Positions 41,149 through 53,500 of a DNA stretch of 64,000 bases are shown here, one piece after another. The first letter of the stretch is position 1; every line of letters starts with the position of its first letter. This stretch comes from Thereva unica. Taxonomy: Eukaryota > Arthropoda > Insecta > Diptera > Therevidae. Location: NCBI GenBank assembly GCA_949987705.1, contig OX465281.1:190203112-190267111 (forward strand), given 5' to 3'. The notes beneath the pieces are model-generated. The model was not told the origin of the DNA. It was given only the letters and a program-made list of their open reading frames with translations, and did not search any database. Both the position numbers and the translations under genes were made by a program.

Positions 41149-42510
41149 TTACTGCTTTATTATTTTATTAGAAAACAAGTAGTCACATAACTGATTCCTT
41201 AATTCGAAACTTTTCCTGCTGGCGTTGTTTGAGCCGAATTTCTGGAGGGCTCGTGGGAGGGGCACAACTTCTCGCCGCCATAATACTTCAAGGAGCACCC
41301 CATCATCTTCATGGTCGACTATATCCTTTGTAATGTAGTTCGGTTTTTCGGCATGCATTTTAATGTAATTATGAAGAACTACTGCATCCTGAACAACTCT
41401 TGTTGCCGATTCGGGAGACATGTTCATTGTTGGCGGTAGGATCCGCCATCGAGCCGTTAGAATCCCAAAAGCATCTTCTATAGTATTTCGGGCTCTCGAC
41501 AAACGCTTGTTGAAATGCTCCTTCTTTTCCTCCAAGCAATGACCTATAAAAGGTCGCATCACATGTCTTCTTAGGGGAAAAGCAGCATCACCGACAAAAT
41601 AATGAGGAAACAGCAACGTGCTCCCAATGAGGCGGGAATCCTCCGGCAAATCTAATGCTGTAACGTTTCCATTCAACATAGCTTTGCCAAATGCAGATGC
41701 TGCCAACACACCCCCATCGTTTTGGCTGCCGTAAGCCCCGATATCAATCGCAGTAAAGGTGTAATTGGCATCGCACACTGCTAGCAAAACTATGCTATAG
41801 CTGCCTTTATAGTTATAAAACTGCGACCCTGTAAATAAGTTAAAATAAATTCCTTTTTTTGGATGGTAATTTTTTCATACCTGAATTTGATGGACATGTT
41901 AAATTAATGTGTTTCCCATCTATTGCTCCTATGCAGTTGGGAAGATTCCATGTTAGGTAAAAATCGTTGGCGATTTTCTTCCACTCCTCTTTGTTTGGTG
42001 GCGCTAAGTAGATCGGCGACAATTGGTCCCAAATTGCATCGCACGTTTCCAAGGCAATTTCTCGTACTGTCGAAACACCTAATTTAAACGTCATCGATAG
42101 ATATTGCCTTGACACTCCTTGTGATAAATAACTAAAAGAGAAAACAAGGTTATTTATTTTATATTATTACAACGTCATACACACATTAGCGTTAAGAAAA
42201 GTCTACATTTCGCAGTAATTGCAAGTCTCCATGATGTCTTTGTTAGCGAAGGCTCCAACAAGGTAAATAGAGCATCGAACATGCAAGGGCTCATCCTAGT
42301 GCACATTAGGAATTGTTCGGGATCCTTTATTTTAATTTGTTGGAAGCTTGTTTCGAAAAAACCTTGTAAAGATCTATTTAAGTGCACTTCCCTAACCCAC
42401 ATTCGCCGTTCTCCGCGGTATTTGATTCTCTTCATTTTTTTTGCCAATAAGTACATTTGGATTGTAAAAAACATACAAAACAATAAATAATTTGATTTTT
42501 CATCACCCAT
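41149..42510 (-). CDS. Harbinger transposase (HARBI1-like, DDE_Tnp_4), intact, three exons
   Basis: Cut-and-paste transposase/nuclease acting in the nucleus. Exons are 42510-42185, 42131-41881 and 41828-41149, GT/AG borders, phases 2 and 1, giving an uninterrupted product of about 418 residues, in the family range. The start ATG gives MGDEKSNYLLF. Exon 1 carries the N-terminal helices (GFFETSFQQIKIKDPEQF). Exon 2 has LGVSTVREIALETCDAIW and the first catalytic Asp in NCIGAIDGKHINL. Exon 3 has [12 protein letters not shown], the second Asp in FPHYFVGDAAFPLRRHV and the Glu in SRARNTIEDAFGILTARWRI, followed by VVLHNYIKM. All three catalytic residues are present. It converges with the decayed MADF gene at 37335-39801. 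I could not find the element's terminal inverted repeats. Confidence 0.88.
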
Positions 42511-42522
42511 GTTGCTGTTTTA

Positions 42523-42551
42523 TTTGTTGTTGTTGTTGTTGTTGTTGTTGT
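42523..42551. repeat. (TTG)n microsatellite before the transposase gene
   Basis: About ten TTG repeats immediately upstream (on minus, CAA repeats) of the transposase start codon, in its presumed 5'UTR. Confidence 0.8.
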
Positions 42552-42774
42552 ATTTTTAAACTTTCCATCTCTAAAGGGATGGTATAACCCCAAGGTTATA
42601 ACTGGTATAAGGTTTTTCAACCATATCAACCACTGATTCTTTGTTAGTTTAAAAATTGTATTAGCTCAAAGACTTGTCACATCTGATGTAACAGTCATAG
42701 TTTATGAGCTGACTCAACTAGACGTCTGGCCTATGATTTAGAGATATGAGAGACTAAGCTTTGTATGTAGAGAT

Positions 42775-43032
42775 TCACTTGATTGAGGCCGTAAGTGTGA
42801 TGCTGATGATATCTGAATCCTGGAGATGGGCCGATTCATCCAGGACTTCGCCAAGTACAGTTTTTTTTTTATTTTTTTTTTTTTTCTTCTGATTGCTAAG
42901 TTGATGTAGGCCATGTGAATGATACATCTGCTGTGTAAATCCTTGGAGAAAGGCCAGTTTATCCAGGACCTCAAAGGGCACGGTTGTCAAGATTGAGTTA
43001 TGATCCAGGAATAGCTTCAGTTTGAGGCGCAA
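42775..43032 (-). pseudogene. Leucine-rich-repeat-like fragment
   Basis: Read on minus, LKLFLDHNSI followed by VPFEVLDKLAFLQGF resembles a leucine-rich repeat, and a second half (GEVLDESAHLQDSDI) looks like a diverged repeat of it. At DNA level 42780-42860 and 42905-42985 are imperfect direct copies with 'tgaatcctggaga' and 'taaatccttggaga', and 'catccaggac' and 'tatccaggac'. No start, splice context or full repeat series is visible. It could be a degraded exon of an LRR protein or chance. Confidence 0.3.
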
Positions 43033-43495
43033 TTTAAATATTAGTCCAATAAATTGGATTTAGTCACGGTGATGAGTTGATAATGCATCTTGCATTGCCA
43101 TTGCGGTCAGTTATAGTTGTACTCTCTCTCTCTATATGGTAGCTGCATCCTTAGAGTGCGTCAACAGGACATAGAATTTAACTTAAAATTAATTAACAGT
43201 GAAAACTAAGGGTGGTCACCATATGTAATTATGCAACAATATCATAGGAGGGATGTGTTGACCTCCAGTGTCCTTGAAATCTTAAGAATTAAAATTTTAT
43301 TTACATTAGGGAGTTCATAGAGGTCACACACGCCTAGGCAGATATAATTTAAGGGTGAGTGAGTATTAGAAGGTGTTAGATATAATGTAGTATCAGGTTA
43401 TATGTTAAAGTTGAGGGTGTTTTTAAGGTATGCAGGTAGATGAGAATGAGACTCATAAGAGTGACATCAAGACATCAGCACACGCCAACCCCACA
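43033..43495. other. No recognised gene
   Basis: Non-coding interval with a (CT)n run near 43121-43132. Nothing assignable. Confidence 0.4.
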
Positions 43496-43499
43496 TCAG

Positions 43500-46390
43500 G
43501 CATTATATTAAGATCCCAGATTCTTTTAAAAATTTTGAAATCTCCAAAATTGTAAATATTTGAAAGGGAATTAGTATATCTCGGAGAGAATTTTTATTAG
43601 TTAGAATGGAGAATTTTGATCTGATATTTGTGTATTTGAGGCACTTAAGGATTATGTGATCCGGATTGTTAGTAGAATTACATGTGTTGCATTGATCATT
43701 TGGTATTATTTTCCATGAAGCCAGTCTGGCATCATCATAGGAATGTCCCGAGAGTATTCTATTCATCATTCGAAAATATTTTGGTTCTAATTTAATGTTA
43801 TTAAACCAAGGTTTAGATGGAACGTCCGGGAATATAGAGGCGAAAAATTTGCCTTTATTTGGGGACAGAAGATGGTAAGATCGGTTCCATTCAGGCTTTA
43901 ACTTATGTGTGATGTTTAGCGAGAGATCTTTGAAGTTAAGATCATACGGGAAGATTGAACCAAACTCAATGGCACTAGCGGCCAGAGCATCCGCTTTTTC
44001 GTTCTCGAGGATACCTACATGTGATAAATCTACCCTGCGATTTCTTGAGATAATTAAGAGAAAAATCGTAGGAATTCAATGAATGTGTTTTGGATAAAAT
44101 TGGTCCAGGGCAACAGGTGGTAAAAAGATAATAAAAGGAGCGAAACGCGACGAAAATTATGAGTTTTGGACCATTGATATCGGTCAACAGGTTTTTGCAG
44201 AAAAATTCAAAAACCGTTAAAAATGGTCATTTTTTAACATTTAATTATAGGGAGTGTAATTATCGTAGAACCTTGTGGCAGGGCTTAAATTGTGGCCACT
44301 GATGGTGCCTACCTACAATAAAAATTTCATGACAAAATAATGGTAACTTTTCGAGTAAATCTCAAAAATGTAAAAACACCTGTTTTACGAAAAAAGGTTG
44401 AACAAGGCCACCACTGGTCCTAGAGTTTTTATGATGAGCCCAATTTATTCCCAAAGAGTTGCTCTACAACCTCATTTTCATGAAATGTATGTAAAGTTTG
44501 ATTTAACACCTTAAAACCCCGTTTGAAAACCACCCTTTTTCCAGTTTTTTTAATTAAAAACTTTACTTTTGAGCTTTTTCTTGAAAATCGTTCTTCGACA
44601 GTTTTATTAGTTTGTTTTTCACCTATTCTACAGGTCCAATTTTATTCGGAACATATTCATAGAATTCCTACGATTTTTCTCTTAATTATAGTTTTGAAAA
44701 ACCGCAGTTTTTGTTTGCTTTTAAAAAAAAGCTCAAAGAGCTCGCGAAGAAAACTCAAAAGAAAAGCTTTTTATTCAAAAAAACTGGAAAAAGGGTGGTT
44801 TTTAATCGTGTTTTTAAGGTGTTAAATCAAACTTTACATACATTTCATGAAAATGAGGTTGTAGAGCAACTCTTTGGGAATAAATTGGGCTCATCATAAA
44901 AACTCTAGGACCAGTGGTGGCCTTGTTCAACCTTTTTTCGTAAAACAGGTGTTTTTACATTTTTGAGATTTACTCGAAAAGTTACCATTATTTTGTCATG
45001 AAATTTTTATTGTAGGTAGGCACCATCAGTGGCCACAATTTAAGCCCTGCCACAAGGTTCTACGATAATTACACTCCCTATAATTAAATGTTAAAAAATG
45101 ACCATTTTTAACGGTTTTTGAATTTTTCTGCAAAAACCTGTTGACCGATATCAATGGTCCAAAACTCATAATTTTCGTCTTTTTAAGCACTATTAAGTAG
45201 TATTTTTTGTTTTCCAAAACAACATATTTTTCGTACCCAAAACGTGAAAAAACGCGTTTCGCTCCTTTTATTAGCTTTTTACCACCTGTTGCCCTGGACC
45301 AATTTTATCCAAAACACATTCATTGAATTCCTACGATTTTTCTCTTAATTATAGCGTCAAGCAATCGCAGGGTAGATTTATTTCAACTTTTAACTACTTT
45401 TTCGCTATCTCTCCTAGACTATAAGGCTGTCAGTTAATATGACTATATCTCTGTGATAGTAGTCCTGTGCCAATTCAAGAGCGAATTTAATCGCATAGAG
45501 TTCAGCAGATAGAATGGACAAAGACCAGAAGGATCTTAACATAATGTCATCTGATGGATTAGAGAAGGAGATACCCAACCCGACAATATTATTAGAAATG
45601 GAGGCATCAGTAGAGATTATTAAAGCTTCTTTCGGAAAAGAGTGTTTCTTTTCATTAAATATCTTATGTATGAGGTTATTAGGCAAATTCCCTTTATTTC
45701 CAAAACCATCAAGAAGGGAGGTGTCAACTATTAAGTTGGGTGGGTTCGTGTTGTAGAGTTCCAAGATTTCTCTGTATTTAATCCATACCCTTTCAAGGGG
45801 CGTGTTTGGATTATCAACATTCAAGGTGTTTAACAGAGTGGAGTCAATTTTTTTAATTCTTGCTGTGTCTTTTGAAGTGATAAGTTTAGCTCTCAGTGAG
45901 GGGGGCAGCTCATTGGCCAAGGCATATATAATGTGGTTTGGAGTAGATGGCGTTAATTAAAATTAGGCAGTTTCTTAAAAATCTGTTCGAGATGGTGTTA
46001 ATTTTTTTTCCAGAGATTTAGATTCATTAAAGGATAATGATCTAGAGTACTCCATTTTTGATCTTATTAGAGATCTATACATTAATAGGCAGCTGGAGGG
46101 ATTGGCCCCAAATTTTTTTTTTACTAAGGATGTTAATTACTCATTGATTTTTTTGAAGTGCATCTACGGCTTCTCTATATTGCAATCTGCTATTTAAATT
46201 ACTAGTGAATGTCCAGCCAATAAATTTTATTGTATTGGGATTTGGTACTAAGGATTGATCAAGAAAGATGGATAAGGACCCTCTTTTTTTTAAAAGCATT
46301 ACATTTGATTTATTTATGTTAATATTCAGATTGCTGTCAGAAGCTATATTATGAAAATGATTTAAGGCCAGCTGAAAACTGTTTTATTTT
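43500..46390 (-). pseudogene. I-clade non-LTR retrotransposon with RNase H, split by a palindrome
   Basis: Minus strand from 46385: RT thumb with ASDSNLNININ, KSNVMLLKKRGS and KFIGWTF. From 45920 a frame leads into RNase H with STDASISNNIVGLGISFS, SAELYAIKFALELAQ and VILTDSLIV. The RNase H end (RRVDLSHVGILENEKADALA) continues at 44040-43970 on the other side of the insertion. The C-terminal region (RILSGHSYDDARLASWKI with CNTCNSTNNPDHIILKC, a knuckle-like motif) ends at about 43503. Stops and shifts occur around the junctions. RNase H after RT is characteristic of the I clade. Confidence 0.75.
44048..45356. mobile_element. 1.3-kb palindromic element with three copies of its terminus
   Basis: Arms of about 540 bp (left, to about 44590) and about 615 bp (right, from about 44740) are near-exact reverse complements. 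The left arm lacks about 73 bp present at 45181-45253. The ends are TAATTAAGAGAAAAATCGTA on both sides. A third copy of the terminal sequence (GAATTCCTACGATTTTTCTC) sits in the central loop near 44663. The RNase H sequence immediately outside, AAATCTACCCTGCGATT at 44025, is also repeated in inverse orientation at the right (45363-45379), so the inversion extends beyond the element. Confidence 0.8.
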
Positions 46391-46450
46391 ATGATTTACT
46401 TTTAAAAACTCAAAATCAAACACTCGTTCACTTGTCACTTGGAATTTTAG

Positions 46451-46590
46451 GTTATGTGTCAAAACCGGCACGGAACGCAAACCATGTAATTATGTGTCAG
46501 AGGAAATTCGTCGCATATCATGGAGCTGCTGAATGCAATGCATGTACGCTTGTATATGTCACCAGCTTGAATGTGTTAGCGCTGTGCGGC
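46451..46590. repeat. Repeat shared with about 60985-61080
   Basis: Shared blocks: 'ggaacgcaaaccatg' against 'ggaaaaaaccatg', then 'ctgaatgcaatgcatgtacg', 'cttg(t/c)atatgtcaccagct'. At 60.8-61.1 kb this block directly follows the block also found at 37095, so both may be pieces of one repeat. Confidence 0.55.
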
Positions 46591-46599
46591 CAAGTCGAC

Positions 46600-47440
46600 T
46601 TTACTGCAACAGTGAAGTCAAAGTCGAAGTTTCTGCTTTCATTCGGTTTCGGGCTGCTGTCGTAACACGTTGATCTGACCAAAATGTCAAGTGGGGCGGG
46701 CTAATCAAATGCTCCGGAGTGTGAAGGTAACATCTCTTCAAAACCCGGCTGACACCGATCCGAATTACTTCACTGCGCACTAGAATATTTTTGGTGATGC
46801 AAAAAGCAGCAAAGTTAACATTATTATGACGAAAATACAGATCCCAGTAATTATCTTGAAAGAGACAAATAAGACAACCACAGTTTTTCAACTTAATATA
46901 TTCACGATAAATCATCCGGAGAACGTGTCTACTCAGTTTATTTTTATGTTGAACAAACTAAAAATAAGACGCTTTATAAAAAAGAAGGTGTTTTTATAGT
47001 TTAAACAACTTTCCGAAAATATAAACGATGTAATTTATTATTTATTATTATTATTTATTTATTTATGCTTAAGTACACAAGATTTAAGTCTTATTTAGTA
47101 CTATACAAATTAAAAACAATTTAAAAAGGAAAATATAATATTATTTAATTAGATGACTAGAAAAGAAAAAGGAAAAAAAACGAAAAATAAAAGAAAATGA
47201 AAAAAAAAAATTAAATTTAAATTAAAATTACCCTAAAATAAAAGTTAACAAAAATTAATAATAATAAAAATAAAATGTAATCACCATGATGATATGCTCG
47301 TAGAACAACAAAACAAACTATTATTAAATGTTTAACAAAATAATCAATTCATCCAACCCATTACTTTAAAATTTAAAAATTACAAACAAATGGTAAAATC
47401 TCCGCAATTACGATCCCCACATTTATTTATTGTACCAAAC
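46600..47440. other. No gene; contains a retrotransposon tail
   Basis: Upstream of OR-B. At 47037-47130 there is a (TTA/TTTA)n tract followed by 'gcttaagtacacaagattta', the reverse complement of a non-LTR 3' end like those at 19681 and 54360. The remainder is A/T-rich and unassigned. Confidence 0.5.
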
Positions 47441-47444
47441 CCTT

Positions 47445-47574
47445 TATTATAGCAATTTTGAATTATAATTGAGCAATTTAACCAATAAGAGAACAATGAC
47501 TATATAAAATAGTATACCACCAAAATCCACAGTAGTTTCTCGCTTATTTCGGATTAAAAACATTTGAGAACAAA
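47445..47574 (+). promoter_or_regulatory. Probable OR-B promoter, conserved with OR-A
   Basis: TTATAGCAATTTTGAATTAT, AATTTAACCAATAAGA, TATATAAAA (47501-47509), ACCACCAAAATCCACAGTA and AAACATTTG precede the ATG in the same order as at OR-A. The TATA-like box is about 70 bp before the start codon. Confidence 0.65.
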
Positions 47575-50500
47575 ATGCATGTTATTCCTGCTGATATAAG
47601 GGAAAATGCACACATGCATAAATTGTTGTTGCCTTTAAGGATGTTTGGGGCTGTGATATATTCAGACCAACGGCATAAACTAGTGATTTTTGGAATTTAT
47701 ATTTTTTTAAGTATTAATTTTACACCAATATGTGCAATGCAGGTAATTTTATAAAGTAAATCTGTTCACAAATATTTTGTTTGTTTTAAGCTAATAATTC
47801 CTAAAAATTATTATAAAAAAACGCATTGTATTCATTTCGAATTTGCCATAAAAGCGTGGGGCGCTAACGAAAAGTTCCAGTGTTAATAAAATAAGAACAT
47901 AGCAAAAAGCGCCCCACGCTTTTTTACATTTAAATAAGTGGCTGCAGCAATATAAACTTGACATGCGAAATAATTTTTTAATTTTTGATTCATTTTAAAG
48001 TAAAAGCGCAGTTTTTAGTTTTTTAAAACTATTTTATACCTACTACTACTACTACTATGTTGAATAGGATGTTTGGAGGTGGTTTTTAGTTGGGTTAGAG
48101 ACCCGAGAAACTGGTGGGCAGGAGCGTCCTAATAAAGGCCATTTTCTCAAAGCAACTGTTGCCCCTATTGTTCCCGTGCTCTGGACCCTTCCTAACTCTA
48201 TAATACTATATATCCTGTTCAACAGTGGACACCACACAAACAAGCCGTACAGGACTATTGGGCAAACCACTTTGCATCCACACGACTACACTGGGGTCTG
48301 TTCAAGATTTCTGCTAAAGCTGCTTCGGTATCAGAATTTTTAAACTGTCAAATTACCGCAAAGCAAGAAAAAGCTGCTATGATATCTTGGACGCAAAAAA
48401 GCAGCTAGCATAGCTTTTTGTTAATGTGTGTATGTATCAGTATTTCATGCAGTCAACTATTTTTCTCCCTAATATTAGAAAAAAGCCTGGCCGTGCAGTT
48501 GCAATCCCTAAATTTATTATTTAATATGTATGTATTAATGTCAAACCTCACTCGAGTCTGTCATTTTGGCAAAACGACAAATGACATTTAATATACACAT
48601 GTATGATTTACGTAGCTGCTTACTTGCTTGCAGTCGAAAGTGCGAGCAACAAAAAGCAGCTTTTTTCGAATCTTGGACACAAAAATAGCAGCTTAGATAG
48701 CAGCTTTTCTGCTGTTTTCGACACGAAAAGCATGACAATAGCTGCTAAAAGCTGCTATAGCAGAAATCTTGAACTGACCCCTGATAAAAAAAATCCTTGG
48801 CTTAAGACACTTTGGCTTGAACCAAGCAAATCATGTTTTGGATGTAACGAAAACAAAATTGTCTTCGGATAAGCAATACTCATAGTCTTGGTTTTATTAT
48901 CTTGGATGAAGACAAAAGTTGACTAGAAGTAAGAAAAAAAATTTCTTGGTTTGAGATACTCATTTTTTTAATTTAAGCAACTCAACTTCTTAGTCAAAGA
49001 ATATCAAATTCTTGAAACAAGCAAATTAACTTTCTTGACGGCTGTTTTGAATAAGGTCTCATATTTTTTCTAATGATCATATGCCAGTGTCAAATTAACT
49101 GCAATATTTCCACGTAATAAAATAGTGAATTGCCTCAAAAAATATTCCCAAATTCAAACTTCATCGTGTCTTGATTTAATAAAAATGTTGTTTTGAATAA
49201 AAAAATATTTAGTTTCTTGAGTAAAAAATTAAAAAATCTTATTTCGAAAGATATATCTTGTTCGAAAAATATAAATATTGAGCCAAGAAATACAATTGCT
49301 TGGCTGAAGAATTTCTAGTGTCTTACTCTGAGACAGCATTCTGATGTTAAGACTAAAAAATGTTTCTACTCAAGCCAACGAAACGAAGGAATCAAGACAA
49401 TTTGTCTATCAGTGTACCTTTAGCTCGAGTCCGTCATTGCAGAAGGGGCCTATAACAATTTTTACATCGTATTAAATGGAAGCCATAAAATTAGCCGTTC
49501 ATGCCGTGTTATAAAGGAATTGAATGTATTGGATTAGATATGTAGACGTTAAGGCTACGGAGGACGAATTAGCACGTTGGCGCGGCATTTTGTTGCCACA
49601 ACTCGTTTACCGCGTATTTTTTGAGTCAGGTGTGACGGATAGTGATGAGCAAAACCGGTCTTGTTCTTGCAGTCTTGTCTCGTTCTTGCAGATTTAGCAA
49701 GCAAGAACAAGACAGACTAAACAAGACTAGATTATTCTTGTCTTGTTCTTGCGTTTGCTCATAAGTGACGGATGCCTACAGCCAGATTATGGAATTTAGG
49801 AAGCTTTTTGATTCCTAAGATGGCGTCTGATGAGGAAAGTAAGAAAAGTGATCTGTGTAAAAAGTGCGATATTGTAGTTAATTCGAATGATAAAGCATTA
49901 CAGTGCGAAGGTTTCTGTCAAAAATGGTTCCATATAAAATGTGGTAATGTAAGTACCAAAGATTATTCCAAAATAAAAGACCTTAAAATTGCGATGTGGA
50001 TGTGCAGTGATTGCAAGGAATTTATCAAGGTATTAACCAACAATAAGTTGCTGGAAATCCTAGACATCCAAAAAGAAAATGCGGAAAAAGTTGATCGATT
50101 TGAAAAAACGATTCAACAACATGGAAAAGGGATTGAAAAAATTCAAGACTGCATCGAGCGTCACGTTAATCCTGAAACGGCCACATACGCGTCCGTTACA
50201 AAACGGAAGGTTGCTGGCTTGCCCAATAACTGCCAAAACCTACGTAAAAAACCTCAAGGTATCATTGTGAAACCGAAAAAGGATCAAAGAAGTGATGACA
50301 CCAAGCAGATGATAAAAAAAACTGTACAACCGAGCAAAATAGGTGCTCCGGTGGTTCAAATAAAAAACATCAACAAGGGTGGAGTCTTTATTAAATCTGA
50401 CTCAAACGAAAATAATGAAAAACTTAAACTGGGCAATGACTATGATGTTTATATTAGTAAGGAAAGAGTCCCCAGGTTATTCATTACTAATCTCGAAAGA

Positions 50501-53500
50501 AATTTCACCACAACGGAACTCCTACTCGAAATAAAATTACTGAACCACTTTATAAATGATAATGACAACCTCAAAGTGGTTTACAGTAGGAAATAGGGAA
50601 ACAATAAATGGATCTTATTTATTGAGGTTTCCGGCGAAACATATACAAAAATGGTTAACAACTATGTTAATATTGACTGGAAGACGCACTTCGTTCGAGA
50701 AGATTTTGGTGTAAGGAGATGCTACAACTGTCAAAAGTTTAATCACTCCTCCAAAAACTGTGAAAACAAAACCGTTTGTGGAAAATGTGCAGGGGAACAC
50801 CAGACAACAGAATGCAACTCAACCACTCACACATGCGCGAACTGTCAAAGAAGCAAAAATAAAGCTAACAAATATCATGCAGCTGACAGTGGGGTCTGTC
50901 CTGAATTTTTAAGGCAAATTGAATTCATTCACAATAGGACAAATTATTCCGTGAAAGAAATATAGTAAATTTCGTTTGTAGCTGAACTAATTATATAGTA
51001 AAAGACATATAGTTATATGTACAGTAAAGTAAATATAAATATGTCAGAAGAAGGCAATCATTTAAACTTGTTATTCTTAAATATTCGAAGTTTGAGAAAC
51101 AAACTACATGAACTACAAGCACTTTCAGCTAAACATAAAGAGGTACAGATAATGGTTTTAAATGAGACTTGGCTTTATTCAGATGAAACTTGCTACTTTA
51201 ACTTGCAGGGTTTTTCAGCAGAATTCAATTGTAGGGATTGTTCGCGTAAGTACAAGCACATAGGTTTAAAACGAATAATTTGAAGGGAAAGAAAAATTAA
51301 ATCAAAACAAACTTTGAAATTACAATTAACTTTATTACAACCGTTCGCGGTGAAAAGATTACATCGAGTCTCAATTTTCCATTTTAATTACTCTTATTAT
51401 ACATATGTATGTCAGTCCATTTTGCTGACGATCTTCATTTTAATTTTATTACAAAATAATTTTCTTCTATATACATAAATGGGCCACGACGTTAATAACC
51501 TCGACGTTATTAACCTCTGGCTAAGTGATTTATTTATTTCTTAATATATGATAAAAATTAGGGCACTTCCTCATAATTATGTTGCTTCAACAGGGATAGC
51601 TCTAGAGGTGGCGGTTCTGCTATATATGTTAAAAATGGTCTAGATTATAGAGTAGCTTTTAACGGCGATGGTGATAAATATAATACTATTGTAACCGAAA
51701 TAAAAACTCTTGATGGAAAAACTCTGAATATTATGACTATGTACAGACCTGCTAATGTTAATACTGTGGACTTCATACAATACTTGGAAAGCAAACTTGA
51801 CCTCTACAAGGACCTAATGTTTATAAGTGATACTAACATTGATTTACTAAAAAACGATAACATGGCAAATATGTTACGTAATATGACCTCTGCTAACAAC
51901 TACAGAATACTAAACAAAACTGAAACCGAACATTATACAAGGCAAGATAAAAATACGCATTCAATCATTGATCACTGTCTTACAGATCTTTCTCAGATCT
52001 ATACAATAAATACTTTCTTACAAACAACTACGATATCAGACCATCGATACATGTTAATCCACATCTCCAAAAACAATGTAATCAAAAAACCTATGACCAC
52101 ATCTAAAATTACATTAAAAATTAAAGGCAAGTATAGATTCCATGTGAAAAAACTGCTCGCTAGGATAGAAAACCCTAAAATTAACAATATTGTAGATGTA
52201 CGCAACAAGGTTACAATGGAAGTAAGAGTAGCCAAGGATAATTACATAAATGATAGAATATCACATGCCGGGAGGGACACCAGAAAGCTATGGAAAGTAA
52301 CAAATAAGGACATAATAAACAAGCAAGAAACAAAATCGAAAAGTGATCTACAGAAAATTATAGTAAATGGCAAGGCAATTGAGAGTGCGGGTGACATTGC
52401 AACTTGTTTCAACACCTACTTTAATGGAATTGGTAAGTCTATCCAGGCGGATATACCTATCAAGCTACCTGTAGATACGCCAATGGCAACTAACTCAATC
52501 TTTATGACTCCTACCAGCATGGATGAGGTAGAACGTGTTGCTCTGAATTTGAAAAAGAATGCAGCTCCTGGTAAAGATGGAATTTCTACTGAAGACATAG
52601 TCGATGTTATAGACATCATTAAGAAACCCCTCACTAACCTTATTAATGAGGCAATGAGTAGTAGCACTTTCCCTAGCTGCCTCAAGGATACGATTGTAAT
52701 ACCTATTCTGAAAGGAGGAGACTCGGCTGACATGAATAATTACAGGCCCATAGCACTCATAAGCAACGTGGGAAAAATTTATGAAAAAATCTTTGAGAAA
52801 AGAATAAGAAATTTTATTGCTAGAAATGGAGGTCTAGACAATAAGCAGTTCGGTTTTCAAGAACGCAGTAGCGCTGAACTGGCTGCTTCGGAAAGCCTGA
52901 ACCTAATAAACAGTTATCTCGATGCAGGTTACTATGCAGGGGCAGTATTCATCGATCTAAAAAAGGCATTTGATACAGTGCATCATGACGTCCTACTAAG
53001 TATCCTCTTCAACCTTGGAATAAGGGGCTCGTCGAATGATCTGCTGAGGAGCTATCTTACAGGGAGGTACGTATCTACAAGAGTTAATGGTGTCTCGAGT
53101 TATCAACTAGTGCTCACAACTGGAGTTCCCCAAGGCTCCATATTGGGACCACTTCTATATTTGCTCTACATCAATAACATCAAATACTCAAGGCTCAGTG
53201 GACAATACCATATATTTGCAGATGATACTAACCTCATTTATCGAGCTAGAACTGCAGAAGAGCTAGAAAATAGCATAAATAGTGACCTGAAAATCTTCAA
53301 GGACTGGGCGGATGGAAATAAATTAAAGATAAATGAAAAAAAGACTAAGTACCTATATGATATTCCATCAGAAAAATAAGGCAGATATCAGAATTACGGT
53401 CAAGATAGGCGATGAAAAAATAGCTAGAGCAACTGAAGTTGTCTACCTAGGACTTTCAATTGATGATGGTCTGAACTGGAGGAAGCACATAGGAAAAATA

